Notes: generated by a model from the sequence alone, not told the origin. Positions 15,681-23,274 are shown, counted from the stretch's first letter. The stretch: 32,509 bases of DNA from an uncultured Clostridia bacterium (GCA_946185345.1 CAMHJC010000015.1:1-32509), one strand, 5' to 3'. Translations and numbers: made by a program.

Positions 15681-17405
15681 TTATTCCGCACTTTCGTCGC
15701 TCTGTGAATCCATGTGATCGGGAGCCGTCACCTTGAGCATGGCGAGAATGTTGGCGATTACCTGACGCACGCAGTCGCAGAGCAGCAGACGCGCAGCAGT
15801 GAGATTGTCGTCCTCGTTGCCGAGCACACGGCAGTCATGGTAGAATTTATGATATTTGGAAGCCAGCTCCATGACATAGCGTGTCATTCTGGCAGGCTCG
15901 TATTCCTTGGCGGCGGCGATAATCTCGTTCGGCAGGGAAGAGAGGTAGCGGATAAGCTCCACCTCGGAGGGATGAGTGAGCAGGTCGAGCGCCTCGGGCG
16001 TGACGGCGTCAAGGTCGAACTGTTTGGCCTCGTCACGGCGGAAGATCGAACAGATACGCGCATGAGCGTACTGCACATAATACACCGGATTCTGGGAATC
16101 CTCACGGACGGCGAGTCCCAGGTCAAAATCCATCTGGGTGTTGGCTTCACGCAGGTTGAAGAAGAAGCGGGCCGCATCGGCGGAGACTTCATCGAGCAGG
16201 TCGGCGAGCTGAATGGCCTTGCCGGTTCGCTTGCTCATGATGAACGGAACACCGTTGTCCATCAGGCGGACCAGCTGCATCAGCACGATATGCAGCTTGG
16301 AGCCGTTCAGACCGACGGCGTCCATGGCGCCCTTCATTCTGGCGACATGGCCGTGATGATCCGCTCCCCAGACGTCAATGCAGGTGTCGAATCCGCGCTT
16401 CTGGAATTTGTTGCGGTGATAGGCGATATCGGCGGCAAAATAAGTGGGATTGCCGTTGGCGCGCACCAGAACCTCGTCCTTCTCGCCGCCGAATTCGGTT
16501 GCCTTGTACCAGATGGCGCCGTCTTTTTCGTAAGTAAGGCCTTTGTCGGTGAGAATGTCAATGATTTCCCTGACTTCACCGTCATTGTGAAGGGTGCTTT
16601 CCAGGAACCAGGTATCGTAGGTAATGCGGTATTTGGCGATATCGGTCTTCATTTTGGCGATGTTCTTGGGAAGGGCGTAGTCCACCAGTGCCTGGCGGCG
16701 TTCTTCCTCGCTTTTTGCGAGATAACTGTCGCCGTGAATCTCGGCAAATTCCTTTGCCAGTTCGACAATGTCGGCTCCGTGGTAGGAATCCTCGGGAAGC
16801 TCCACCGCCTCTTCGCCCCTGAATATCTGCTGATAGCGGATATCGAGCGAGAGCGCAAATTTCTGAATCTGATTGCCGGCGTCGTTGACGTAGAATTCAC
16901 GCTCAACGTAATAGCCGGCGTATTCCAGCACGGCGGCAAGGCAGTCACCCAGAGCGCCGCCGCGGGCATTGCCCATATGCATCGGGCCGGTCGGATTGGC
17001 GGAGACGAATTCCACCATGACACGCTGGCCGCCTCCGAAGTCGGATTTGCCGTAGTCGGCTCCGTCACGGTGAATTCCGAGCAGCACTTCGCTGAAATAA
17101 CGGCTGCTCACGAAGAAATTGATGAATCCCGGGCCGGCAACTTCCACCCGGTCGATATAAGTGCCTGTGAAATCCATGCGCTCGCAGATGATGTCGGCGA
17201 TCTTGCGGGGCGGCATGTGAAATGCCTTTGCGGAGACCATGGCGGCATTGGAGGCGAAATCGCCGTGAGATGTATCGGCGGGAGTCTCGATGGAAAATGC
17301 CGGCGCCGCAACGGCCGGGAGGACTTCATCAGCCACTCCGCGACCCATTGCTGCCATAATGATCTCTTTGATCTGGGCATGGATTTCTTTTATGGAATTG
17401 GTCAT
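15681..17405 (-). CDS. argS: Arginyl-tRNA synthetase
   Basis: ArgS attaches arginine to its tRNA. This class I synthetase has 574 residues, a normal length. In order it shows the N-terminal additional domain (residues 1-95 or so), the HIGH-type motif in NPTGPMHMGNARGG (HMGN at 143-146), the KMSKS-type motif MSKRTGKAI near residue 397, and a C-terminal DALR anticodon-binding domain ending about residue 560. ATG 17405 follows AGGAAAGGAAAG. The upstream neighbour is a DUF1934 gene, the same pairing as ywiB-argS in Bacillus subtilis. A long antisense frame across the gene is a codon-bias shadow. Confidence 0.97.
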   Translation of the reverse strand: MTNSIKEIHAQIKEIIMAAMGRGVADEVLPAVAAPAFSIETPADTSHGDFASNAAMVSAKAFHMPPRKIADIICERMDFTGTYIDRVEVAGPGFINFFVSSRYFSEVLLGIHRDGADYGKSDFGGGQRVMVEFVSANPTGPMHMGNARGGALGDCLAAVLEYAGYYVEREFYVNDAGNQIQKFALSLDIRYQQIFRGEEAVELPEDSYHGADIVELAKEFAEIHGDSYLAKSEEERRQALVDYALPKNIAKMKTDIAKYRITYDTWFLESTLHNDGEVREIIDILTDKGLTYEKDGAIWYKATEFGGEKDEVLVRANGNPTYFAADIAYHRNKFQKRGFDTCIDVWGADHHGHVARMKGAMDAVGLNGSKLHIVLMQLVRLMDNGVPFIMSKRTGKAIQLADLLDEVSADAARFFFNLREANTQMDFDLGLAVREDSQNPVYYVQYAHARICSIFRRDEAKQFDLDAVTPEALDLLTHPSEVELIRYLSSLPNEIIAAAKEYEPARMTRYVMELASKYHKFYHDCRVLGNEDDNLTAARLLLCDCVRQVIANILAMLKVTAPDHMDSQSDESAE

Positions 17406-17435
17406 GGTTGGTTTTCTTTCCTTTCCTGTGGAAAA

Positions 17436-17834
17436 TTAATCGGCCGCCTGAATCAGTTTCATTGTGACCCGGTTGACCTGAAGCTGTCCGTCAATGTGGA
17501 CGTTGGCGGTGTATTCGAGCGTACCGCCGATTTCGCTGAGGGAATGAGCGGCGGTAACCAGGGTAAATTGCATGGGAATGCGGCCGTAGGGAGTCTCACA
17601 GTCCACACTGTGAATATATCCGTCTCTCATAATAATGGTGAAGGAATTGCGTCGTCGGATTTCTATGCATCCGTCGGGTGAAATTCTGACCACAGTGAAG
17701 CCGGCCTCGTCATCGGTGTATTTCAGCCGGTGAATGCCGTTCTCGCAGGAATAGCTGCAGGGATAGCTGACTTCGATGCTGTCGTCGTAATCATCGGATT
17801 GGATTTTGGTTGAGATGTTGAGAGTGTATGGCAT
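17436..17834 (-). CDS. DUF1934 domain protein (YwiB-like)
   Basis: This 132-residue protein matches the DUF1934 (PF09148) pattern: a small beta-barrel, lipocalin-like fold of unknown function. The alternating strands and the ending GGTLEYTANVHIDGQ, with its run of beta residues near the C terminus, fit the family. ATG 17834 lies four bases after the ddl stop and has no strong ribosome site, so translation is probably coupled to ddl. The conserved link to argS across Firmicutes supports the assignment but does not reveal a role. Confidence 0.8.
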   Translation of the reverse strand: MPYTLNISTKIQSDDYDDSIEVSYPCSYSCENGIHRLKYTDDEAGFTVVRISPDGCIEIRRRNSFTIIMRDGYIHSVDCETPYGRIPMQFTLVTAAHSLSEIGGTLEYTANVHIDGQLQVNRVTMKLIQAAD

Positions 17835-17838
17835 AGGC

Positions 17839-18927
17839 TTATTGATTCTTTCCGGCTCTTTCCAGAGCGAAGGCGATGAGCTTGTCGATCAGCTCGGTCT
17901 TGCCGATACCGGATGCTTCAAAGAGCTTGGGATACATGCTGATCTCGGTGAAGCCGGGAAGTGTGTTAGGCTCGTTGAGCATGGGCAGACCGTCGCTCTT
18001 TCTCACCAGGAAGTCAACTCTGGCAAGTCCTGAGCAGCCGAGCATTTTGTATGCCTTAATGGCGGTTTTGCGGATCAGCTCGGAGGTCTCCTCGCTTAAG
18101 TTGGCGGGAATAAGCAGCTTGCTGTCCTCATCGTTGTATTTGGCGTCGTAATCGTACCACTCGGCGGCGGGAATGATCTCTCCGACGACCGAGGCAACGG
18201 GATCATCGTTGCCCAGAACAGCCACTTCGACCTCCTGACCGGCAATGTTTTCCTCGACGACGATTTTGGAGTCGTGCTGAGCGGCAAACCGGACGGCGTC
18301 GACGACTTCACCGCGTTTTTCGCATCGGCTGATGCCGACCGAGGAACCGGCATTGGCCGGCTTGACGAAGCAGGGATAGCCCAGCTCGTTTTCTATCTGA
18401 TCGAGAATTTCGTCCATGTGGTTTTCAAAGTAACGAGAGAAGAACCACACGAATTTTGCCTGCGGGATATCCGCGTAATCCAGCACGGTGTTGGTGAGGG
18501 CTTTGTCAAGGCAGACGGCCGAAGCGGCGACGTTGCAGCCGACATAAGGAATATGCGCCAGCTCAAACAGACCCTGAATGGTGCCGTCCTCGCCGTTTTT
18601 GCCGTGCATGACCGGGAAGGCGGCGTCCAGGCGGACGGTCTCCGGGCCGTTTTCACGCAGGATCACCATGCCGTGAAGGGCGGCGTCGGGAGCGATGAAC
18701 GCCTGTGTGGTTTTGCCGGAGGTTTCCCAGTCGCCGTTTGCGATCAGGCTGACATCTCCCTCATAGAGATACCACTTGCCTTCTTTGGTGATGCCTATCA
18801 TATATACGTTGTACTTATCTTTGTCAATGTTGTTGAGAACCATGGTCACGGATACTCTTGACACCTCGTGTTCCGAGGACTGGCCGCCGAAAATAACGGC
18901 GATGTTTTGCTTGGTTGTATGATTCAT
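17839..18927 (-). CDS. ddl: D-alanine--D-alanine ligase
   Basis: Ddl joins two D-Ala with ATP in the cytoplasm for the peptidoglycan stem. The 362-residue ATP-grasp protein has VIFGGQSSEHEVSRVS at the N terminus, GEDGTIQGLFELAHIPYVGC, the ATP-binding CFVKPANAGSSVGIS, the loop EWYDYDAKY and the metal site NEPNTLPGFTEISMYPK. Tyr in the omega-loop, in place of the His-bearing loop of VanA-type ligases, indicates D-Ala-D-Ala rather than D-lactate product. ATG 18927 begins the family-like MNHTTKQNIAVIFGG; ATG 18948 is in frame but lacks a ribosome site. It leads a five-gene operon. Confidence 0.95.
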   Translation of the reverse strand: MNHTTKQNIAVIFGGQSSEHEVSRVSVTMVLNNIDKDKYNVYMIGITKEGKWYLYEGDVSLIANGDWETSGKTTQAFIAPDAALHGMVILRENGPETVRLDAAFPVMHGKNGEDGTIQGLFELAHIPYVGCNVAASAVCLDKALTNTVLDYADIPQAKFVWFFSRYFENHMDEILDQIENELGYPCFVKPANAGSSVGISRCEKRGEVVDAVRFAAQHDSKIVVEENIAGQEVEVAVLGNDDPVASVVGEIIPAAEWYDYDAKYNDEDSKLLIPANLSEETSELIRKTAIKAYKMLGCSGLARVDFLVRKSDGLPMLNEPNTLPGFTEISMYPKLFEASGIGKTELIDKLIAFALERAGKNQ

Positions 18928-18972
18928 AGCCGGAATCAATCCCTTCATGCTTTAAAAATATGGTTACCATAT

Positions 18973-19001
18973 ATTATACTACAAAAAACCTCCGGTTGCA
19001 A
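18973..19001 (-). promoter_or_regulatory. Promoter of the ddl-argS operon
   Basis: On the minus strand TTGCAA (18996-19001) and TATAAT (18973-18978) are 17 bases apart, about 45 bases upstream of the ddl start. The -35 box lies inside the left arm of the SH3b gene's terminator. Confidence 0.7.
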
Positions 19002-19033
19002 TAGATTTTGACATTGAAACCGAAGGTTTTTTT
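18981..19033 (-). terminator. Terminator of the SH3b gene, overlapping the ddl promoter
   Basis: Bases 18987-19002 pair with 19013-19028 over 16 positions with two mismatches. On the minus strand the stem is followed by a run of six T (18983-18988). A T-run also follows on the plus strand (19027-19033), so it can work both ways. Confidence 0.85.
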
Positions 19034-19081
19034 ATTCTTTTGATTGATTTTTTACGGTTTCACCGACCGGAAAGGACAGTG

Positions 19082-20365
19082 TTATTTGGCCGTCAGCTTG
19101 CCCAGTCTGCCGAGAATCCAGCCCTTTGTCTTGGATGTAAACTGAATCTGGTACCAGGTATTGCCGTCCTCGTCCTTTTTGGAAGCGAGGTAGGTGTATT
19201 TCTTGCCCTTGGACGTGGTTCCGATCTTCTTACCGGACATGCTTGCGGCGTTACGGACATTCACGGGACTTTCGACGATTTCCACCTTTTTGGCGGTTGA
19301 TTTTGAGTCGGTCTTGGTGTCGGAGTCTGTCTTGCTGCAGAATTTGCCCATTACCCAGCCCTTGGTCTTTGATGTGTACTGAATCTGGTACCAAACTTTG
19401 TCGCCGGAATCCTTTTTGGTGGCAAGAATCGTAAAGGTCTTTCCCTTGGAGGTGGTTCCCAGTTTCTTTCCGCTGAGACTGGCGGAAGCTCTTACGTTTA
19501 CCGGGCTGGTGGTGATCTCAATCTGTTTTTTATCGGTTTTTTTGTCGGTCTTGGTATCGGTCTTGGCGTCCGCCGGAACAATCCTGCTCAGAGAGGAGAT
19601 GACCCAGCCGGTCTTGTCCGATGTGTATTGAATTTTATACCAGGTCGTTCCGTTGGAATCCTTCTGTTCGGCCAGATAGGTGTATTTTTTTCCCTGAGAG
19701 GTGGAGCCGATTTTTTGGCTGCCTGTGCCGGCGGCGCTGCGGACATTGACAGGACTTTCCGTAATTTCAACCTGTTTCTTGCCGGAATCCTTGGTGGTTT
19801 TGGTGTCGGTTTTGTCGGTTTTCTTGTCCTTGCCGCTGTCGTCAGGAGAGGCCTGCCTGATTATTTCGCAATATGTACCCAGAAGCCATGCGGTCTGTTC
19901 GGCATCGTACTGGATTTTGTACCATGTCTGTCCCTCGGAGTCCTGCTTGGAGGAAAAATAGTCAAACTGTCTGCCAATGCGGACGGTAGCAATGGATTTG
20001 CTTGTGAGACTTGCGCCGGCACGCACGTTCATCAGATTGGCGGCTACCTCCAGCCTTCCGACGGAGCTTTTTTCTATGGTTTCGGAATAAGCCGAGGTGA
20101 CCCAGCCCGTTTTACCGTCCTCAAGCTCCACTTTGTACCAGATGACGCCCGAGGCATCGTCCTTTTTGGCAAGGTAAACGACCTGATTGCCGCTGTGCAG
20201 CTTTTTGATGAATTTGCCGGAAGTGCCTGCGCTCTCACGCACGGCAACCGGTTCACCGATAATTCTGACGTATTTGGGAGAAGCAAATACCGATATTCCG
20301 GTCATGCCGCAGAAGGAGAGGCCTACCAGCGCAGCGGCGACGAATTGTTTGAGATGTTTGTTCAT
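19082..20365 (-). CDS. Secreted protein with five SH3b domains
   Basis: The 427-residue protein has a signal peptide (residues 1-29, cut near VFAS) and then five bacterial SH3 (SH3b) domains at about 32-97, 105-168, 199-262, 281-343 and 360-423. The last three share VNVRxxAS, GKK and GWV motifs and are close copies. They are joined by Lys/Thr/Asp linkers of 20-30 residues, such as TDKTDTKTTKDSGKK. SH3b domains bind peptidoglycan or cell-wall peptides, and here no catalytic domain is attached. The role is probably wall binding or scaffolding. ATG 20365 follows AAAGGAA. A terminator lies downstream. No clear promoter is seen upstream, so read-through from guaA is possible. Confidence 0.85.
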   Translation of the reverse strand: MNKHLKQFVAAALVGLSFCGMTGISVFASPKYVRIIGEPVAVRESAGTSGKFIKKLHSGNQVVYLAKKDDASGVIWYKVELEDGKTGWVTSAYSETIEKSSVGRLEVAANLMNVRAGASLTSKSIATVRIGRQFDYFSSKQDSEGQTWYKIQYDAEQTAWLLGTYCEIIRQASPDDSGKDKKTDKTDTKTTKDSGKKQVEITESPVNVRSAAGTGSQKIGSTSQGKKYTYLAEQKDSNGTTWYKIQYTSDKTGWVISSLSRIVPADAKTDTKTDKKTDKKQIEITTSPVNVRASASLSGKKLGTTSKGKTFTILATKKDSGDKVWYQIQYTSKTKGWVMGKFCSKTDSDTKTDSKSTAKKVEIVESPVNVRNAASMSGKKIGTTSKGKKYTYLASKKDEDGNTWYQIQFTSKTKGWILGRLGKLTAK

Positions 20366-20397
20366 GATGTCATTCCTTTCTGATGTCATTTCTTTCC

Positions 20398-20449
20398 CGA
20401 AAAACGCAGTGAAGTGTTTTTCGCGGTGCGGCCTTTTGTGCTAAAGGCC
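20398..20449 (-). terminator. Pair of hairpins between guaA and the SH3b gene
   Basis: On the minus strand GGCCTTT (20443-20449) pairs with AAAGGCC (20430-20436). It is followed by a second hairpin in which 20416-20423 pairs with 20398-20405, giving a U-rich arm. They may terminate or attenuate the guaA transcript before the SH3b gene. There is also competing pairing of GCCCG near 20477 with CGGGC near 20450. Confidence 0.5.
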
Positions 20450-20489
20450 CGAAAATCTCGCTGTAAAGAGGCTTCCGGGCTGAACGTGA

Positions 20490-21470
20490 TTATTCCCACT
20501 CTATGGTGGCGCAGGGCTTGGGGGTGAGGTCGTAAAGCACACGGTTGACGTTTTCAACCTCCGAGGTGATTCTGGCGGTGATGTGCTCAAGCAGTTCAAA
20601 GGGAACGTCCTCAACCGTAGCGGTCATTGCGTCGGTAGTATTGACGGCACGGATAATGACGGGATAGGCGAATGTGCGTTTGCCGTCCTTGACACCGACC
20701 GATCTGAAATCCGGCACGGCGGTGAAATACTGCCAGACCTTGCCTTCAAGGCCGTTCTTGGCAAATTCCTCTCTGAGAATGGCATCGGATTCTCTCACTG
20801 CTTCCAGGCGGTCACGGGTGATGGCTCCCAGACAGCGCACACCGAGACCCGGGCCGGGGAACGGCTGACGGAATACCATGCTGTCGGGCAGCCCCAGAGC
20901 CTTGCCCACAACCCTGACTTCATCCTTAAAGAGCAGCTTGACCGGCTCCACCAGTTCGAACTGCAGGTCTTCGGGAAGTCCTCCGACGTTGTGATGAGCC
21001 TTTACGCCGTCGCTTTCGAGAATGTCGGGATAGATGGTACCCTGCGCAAGAAATTCAATGCCGTCGAGCTTTCTTGCCTCTTCCTCAAATACCCTGATGA
21101 ATTCGGCGCCGATGATCTTTCTCTTTTTTTCCGGCTCGGCTACGCCTGCCAGCTTGTCGAGAAAACGGTCTACCGCATCGACATAGACAAGATTGGCGTT
21201 CATCTGATGGCGGAAAACCTCGACAACCTGTTCGGGTTCGCCTTTGCGGAGCAGACCGTGATTGACGTGAACGCATACCAGCTGCTGTCCGACCGCCTTG
21301 ATGAGAAGAGCCGCAACAACCGAGCTGTCCACTCCTCCGGAGAGAGCGAGAAGCACCTTTTTATCGCCGATCTGAGCGCGGAGTTCCTTTACCTGCTCGT
21401 CAATAAAGGCGTTGGCAAGCTCGGGAGTAGTGATTCTTTCCATTGTTTCGGGACGTACGTTTCCTTGCAT
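20490..21470 (-). CDS. guaA: GMP synthase, stand-alone ATP-pyrophosphatase subunit
   Basis: This enzyme half activates XMP with ATP and adds ammonia to make GMP. The 326-residue protein holds only the synthetase part of GuaA: the PP-loop SGGVDSS (44-50), [22 protein letters not shown], and the C-terminal dimerisation domain ending [11 protein letters not shown]. The usual N-terminal glutaminase domain (about 190 residues) is absent, and the start ATG 21470 has a perfect AAGGAGG five bases upstream. This is the split arrangement best known in archaea (GuaAb). No separate glutaminase subunit is seen in the window, so it must lie elsewhere or the enzyme uses free ammonia. A good promoter and a palindrome lie directly upstream. 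Confidence 0.93.
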   Translation of the reverse strand: MQGNVRPETMERITTPELANAFIDEQVKELRAQIGDKKVLLALSGGVDSSVVAALLIKAVGQQLVCVHVNHGLLRKGEPEQVVEVFRHQMNANLVYVDAVDRFLDKLAGVAEPEKKRKIIGAEFIRVFEEEARKLDGIEFLAQGTIYPDILESDGVKAHHNVGGLPEDLQFELVEPVKLLFKDEVRVVGKALGLPDSMVFRQPFPGPGLGVRCLGAITRDRLEAVRESDAILREEFAKNGLEGKVWQYFTAVPDFRSVGVKDGKRTFAYPVIIRAVNTTDAMTATVEDVPFELLEHITARITSEVENVNRVLYDLTPKPCATIEWE

Positions 21471-21484
21471 AATATCCTCCTTGG

Positions 21485-21508
21485 ATGATGTTGAAATTTT
21501 AACATCAT
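21485..21508. promoter_or_regulatory. Palindrome at the guaA transcription start, candidate operator
   Basis: The two 12-base halves, atgatgttgaaa and ttttaacatcat, are reverse complements at 11 of 12 positions. The palindrome overlaps the end of the guaA -10 box and covers the expected transcription start. It could be a repressor site or a leader hairpin. Confidence 0.6.
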
Positions 21509-21535
21509 TATAAAGTATTTGAACGGTAAAATCAA
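21507..21535 (-). promoter_or_regulatory. Promoter of guaA
   Basis: On the minus strand TTGATT (21530-21535) and a perfect TATAAT (21507-21512) are 17 bases apart, giving a leader of about 30 bases before guaA. Confidence 0.8.
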
Positions 21536-21568
21536 GAGTTATTTCTTTAACATATGACGCAATTATCG

Positions 21569-21597
21569 TTGACAAGGGCTGGAATACGGCTTACAAT
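21569..21597 (+). promoter_or_regulatory. Promoter ahead of the DUF218 lipoprotein gene
   Basis: TTGACA (21569-21574) and TACAAT (21592-21597) are 17 bases apart on the plus strand. The transcript would carry a leader of about 240 bases before the start at 21846. Confidence 0.75.
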
Positions 21598-21689
21598 AAT
21601 CTTAAGTCGGGCGGATGTCATGTACCGGAATTAAGCGATTGTAAAAGTAAATGAAAAAAGCATAGCGCAGCGCATTACGATTTGAAACG

Positions 21690-21823
21690 GGATTGGGCGC
21701 GACAGATAAAGGAGAAAATAAAGTAAATACCTTGCTCCGAGCGGAGAATAAGCTGGTTGATCCAATTCCGCCAATTCTCCGAAATACAATGCGTTGACAG
21801 TTTTCCAATCGCCTACCCAATCC
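21690..21823 (+). other. Foldable leader region, candidate structured RNA
   Basis: This gene-free stretch can form a closed domain. GGATTGGG (21690-21697) pairs with CCCAATCC (21816-21823), reinforced by GCGA/TCGC just inside. Within it, CTCCG/CGGAG forms a tight hairpin near 21735-21746, or alternatively CGGAGAAT (21742-21749) pairs with ATTCTCCG (21774-21781). The domain ends eight bases before the ribosome site AAGGAG (21831-21836). It does not match a riboswitch class I can name. Confidence 0.45.
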
Positions 21824-21845
21824 GATGATTAAGGAGTAATTCACA

Positions 21846-22676
21846 TTGAATAAAAGAGTAATTTCCCGGATCCTGTCCCTTCTGCTTGTGCTTTGTATGG
21901 CGGCGTGCGTGTCCTGCGGAAAGGAGACCGGACAGGATGCTTCCTGCGACAGGCAGCGCACCGGCAGAGAAGTGATTGAAGAACTGACGATGTGTTACGG
22001 CAAATACGGAGACAAAGCGGACAAAAGCATCGAGTTGCTTCTGAAGGAACTCAACGCCATGGATCCTGTCGCCGGAGCAAAGTGGACAAGCATTGTTGCC
22101 CTCTGGAAGTCGGTCAACAGCGACCTTAAGCTGAATTACGACGTGCTGCCCGACGGCCTGGCCAAGGATGACTCGCTGTGCATTGTTGCGCTGGGATTCC
22201 GGCTCAACGATGACGGAACGATGAGAGATGAATTGACAGAAAGACTGAAGGTAGTGAAAAACTGTGCGGAAAAATATCCCAATGCGTTGGTGATCTGCAC
22301 AGGCGGCCCGACGGCTACTCGGAATTCTTCCGCTACCGAGGCGGAAAAGATGGCTGAATGGCTGACGAAAAACGGAATTGCCGGCGAACGTGTGGCCGTT
22401 GAGAATCAGTCCCTTACCACCGCTCAGAATGCCATGTTTACATACGATATCCTTGAGGAACAATATCCGCGGGTCAAGTGGCTGGCCATTGTGTCCAGCG
22501 ATTATCATATCGCCACCGGAGAGCTGCTTTTCGGTGCGGAAGCCACACTCAGAGCCTCCCGGGCCGGTCAGGAAAGAGTCAGGGTGGTTTCCAATGCCGC
22601 TTATAAAGCTCCCTCCGGCTCTCTTTCCACCACGTTCCAGGCAATCGCATTGTTAGACCTTTCGGATAATAGTTAA
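21846..22676 (+). CDS. DUF218 (YdcF-like) lipoprotein
   Basis: The 276-residue protein has an N-terminal signal with a lipobox-like LCMAAC, with a second Cys soon after, so it is probably anchored on the outer face of the membrane. The C-terminal two-thirds is a DUF218 domain (PF02698): IVALGFRLNDDG, ICTGGPTA, ENQSLTTAQNA and VSSDYHI occur in order. The family includes E. coli YdcF and SanA, linked to envelope or vancomycin phenotypes, with unsettled chemistry. The start is TTG 21846, nine bases after AAGGAG. The region between residues 35 and 110 has no recognised domain. It is transcribed alone behind a long leader. Confidence 0.82.
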   Translation: MNKRVISRILSLLLVLCMAACVSCGKETGQDASCDRQRTGREVIEELTMCYGKYGDKADKSIELLLKELNAMDPVAGAKWTSIVALWKSVNSDLKLNYDVLPDGLAKDDSLCIVALGFRLNDDGTMRDELTERLKVVKNCAEKYPNALVICTGGPTATRNSSATEAEKMAEWLTKNGIAGERVAVENQSLTTAQNAMFTYDILEEQYPRVKWLAIVSSDYHIATGELLFGAEATLRASRAGQERVRVVSNAAYKAPSGSLSTTFQAIALLDLSDNS

Positions 22677-22693
22677 TCAAGTTAATCACCCTG

Positions 22694-22730
22694 AAAAAAA
22701 CAGCGGCCGTATGATAACATACAGCCGCTG
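22694..22730 (-). terminator. Terminator of the orphan small gene
   Basis: CAGCGGCCGTATG (22701-22713) pairs with CATACAGCCGCTG (22718-22730) with one mismatch and a four-base loop. On the minus strand a run of seven T follows (22694-22700). Confidence 0.88.
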
Positions 22731-22798
22731 AATTCTGCAAAAGATTCATTTCAGTCAGATAAATGATTCCGTTCCGTTGACGAGATCCATGTCCGCCG

Positions 22799-23140
22799 TC
22801 AGCTGACACGCTTGAATACTTCGGCGGTGTCGGCGCTGCCCTTGAGCATGATGTATTCGCCGTCGCGTGAACGAATCTGCCATACACGGGTTTCCGGTTC
22901 GTTTTTGAGCTTGCCGAGACGTCTGCCCACAGAGACGTCGCCTTTGCCGATGGAAAGAGAAAAGTCGCCGTCCTCGCTGAAGCCGACAAATGCGTATTCT
23001 GCGCTCGCCTCCCAAACGGTTTCGCCGTCCTGGCTGAGTTCAAATTCAGAGTAAGTACCGGGGAAATACTCCCTGGCGGATGCTACAGCGTGTGCCAGAT
23101 GTCCCAGACCCGTAATGGCTGCTGAAAAAATCACTGACAT
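22799..23140 (-). CDS. Hypothetical protein of 113 residues
   Basis: I do not recognise this protein. ATG 23140 has a good GGAGG eight bases upstream, and the gene has its own strong promoter and terminator, so it is very likely real. Residues 3-20 are mildly hydrophobic (IFSAAITGLGHLAHAVA) but not a convincing signal peptide. The rest alternates short beta-like strands with charged turns, for example FELSQDGETVWEASAEYAFV and RVWQIRSRDGEYIML, and suggests a small compact beta fold. It lies between the DUF218 lipoprotein gene (convergent) and secA (divergent). No Cys occurs, and no catalytic motif is apparent. Confidence 0.65.
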   Translation of the reverse strand: MSVIFSAAITGLGHLAHAVASAREYFPGTYSEFELSQDGETVWEASAEYAFVGFSEDGDFSLSIGKGDVSVGRRLGKLKNEPETRVWQIRSRDGEYIMLKGSADTAEVFKRVS

Positions 23141-23182
23141 TTGTATTACCTCCGATTGATCGCTGATTATCACAATAATGAG

Positions 23183-23202
23183 GCTGTGTTAAAAAACACA
23201 GC
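23183..23202 (-). promoter_or_regulatory. Leader hairpin of the orphan small gene
   Basis: GCTGTGTT (23183-23190) and AACACAGC (23195-23202) form a perfect eight-base stem in the leader RNA, between the promoter and the ribosome site. No T-run follows in the direction of transcription, so it is not a terminator. It may stabilise the message or bind a regulator. Confidence 0.5.
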
Positions 23203-23245
23203 TGATAAGTAACCCAAAATAACCAAGTTTCGTTTCGATAAACAT

Positions 23246-23274
23246 ATAATAACACCACCTTAGGCGTTTGTCAA
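23246..23274 (-). promoter_or_regulatory. Promoter of the orphan small gene
   Basis: On the minus strand a perfect TTGACA (23269-23274) and TATTAT (23246-23251) are 17 bases apart, about 105 bases upstream of the start at 23140. Confidence 0.8.

Noticed and set aside
15714-17681. Antisense open frame of 655 codons across argS
   Set aside because: Same reason: it is the shadow of argS and the end of the DUF1934 gene, with no family-like protein sequence and no ribosome site.
17839-18927. Vancomycin-resistance type D-Ala-D-Lac ligase
   Set aside because: The omega-loop has the Tyr-bearing EWYDYDAKY of ordinary Ddl, and no vanH, vanX or regulator genes are nearby.
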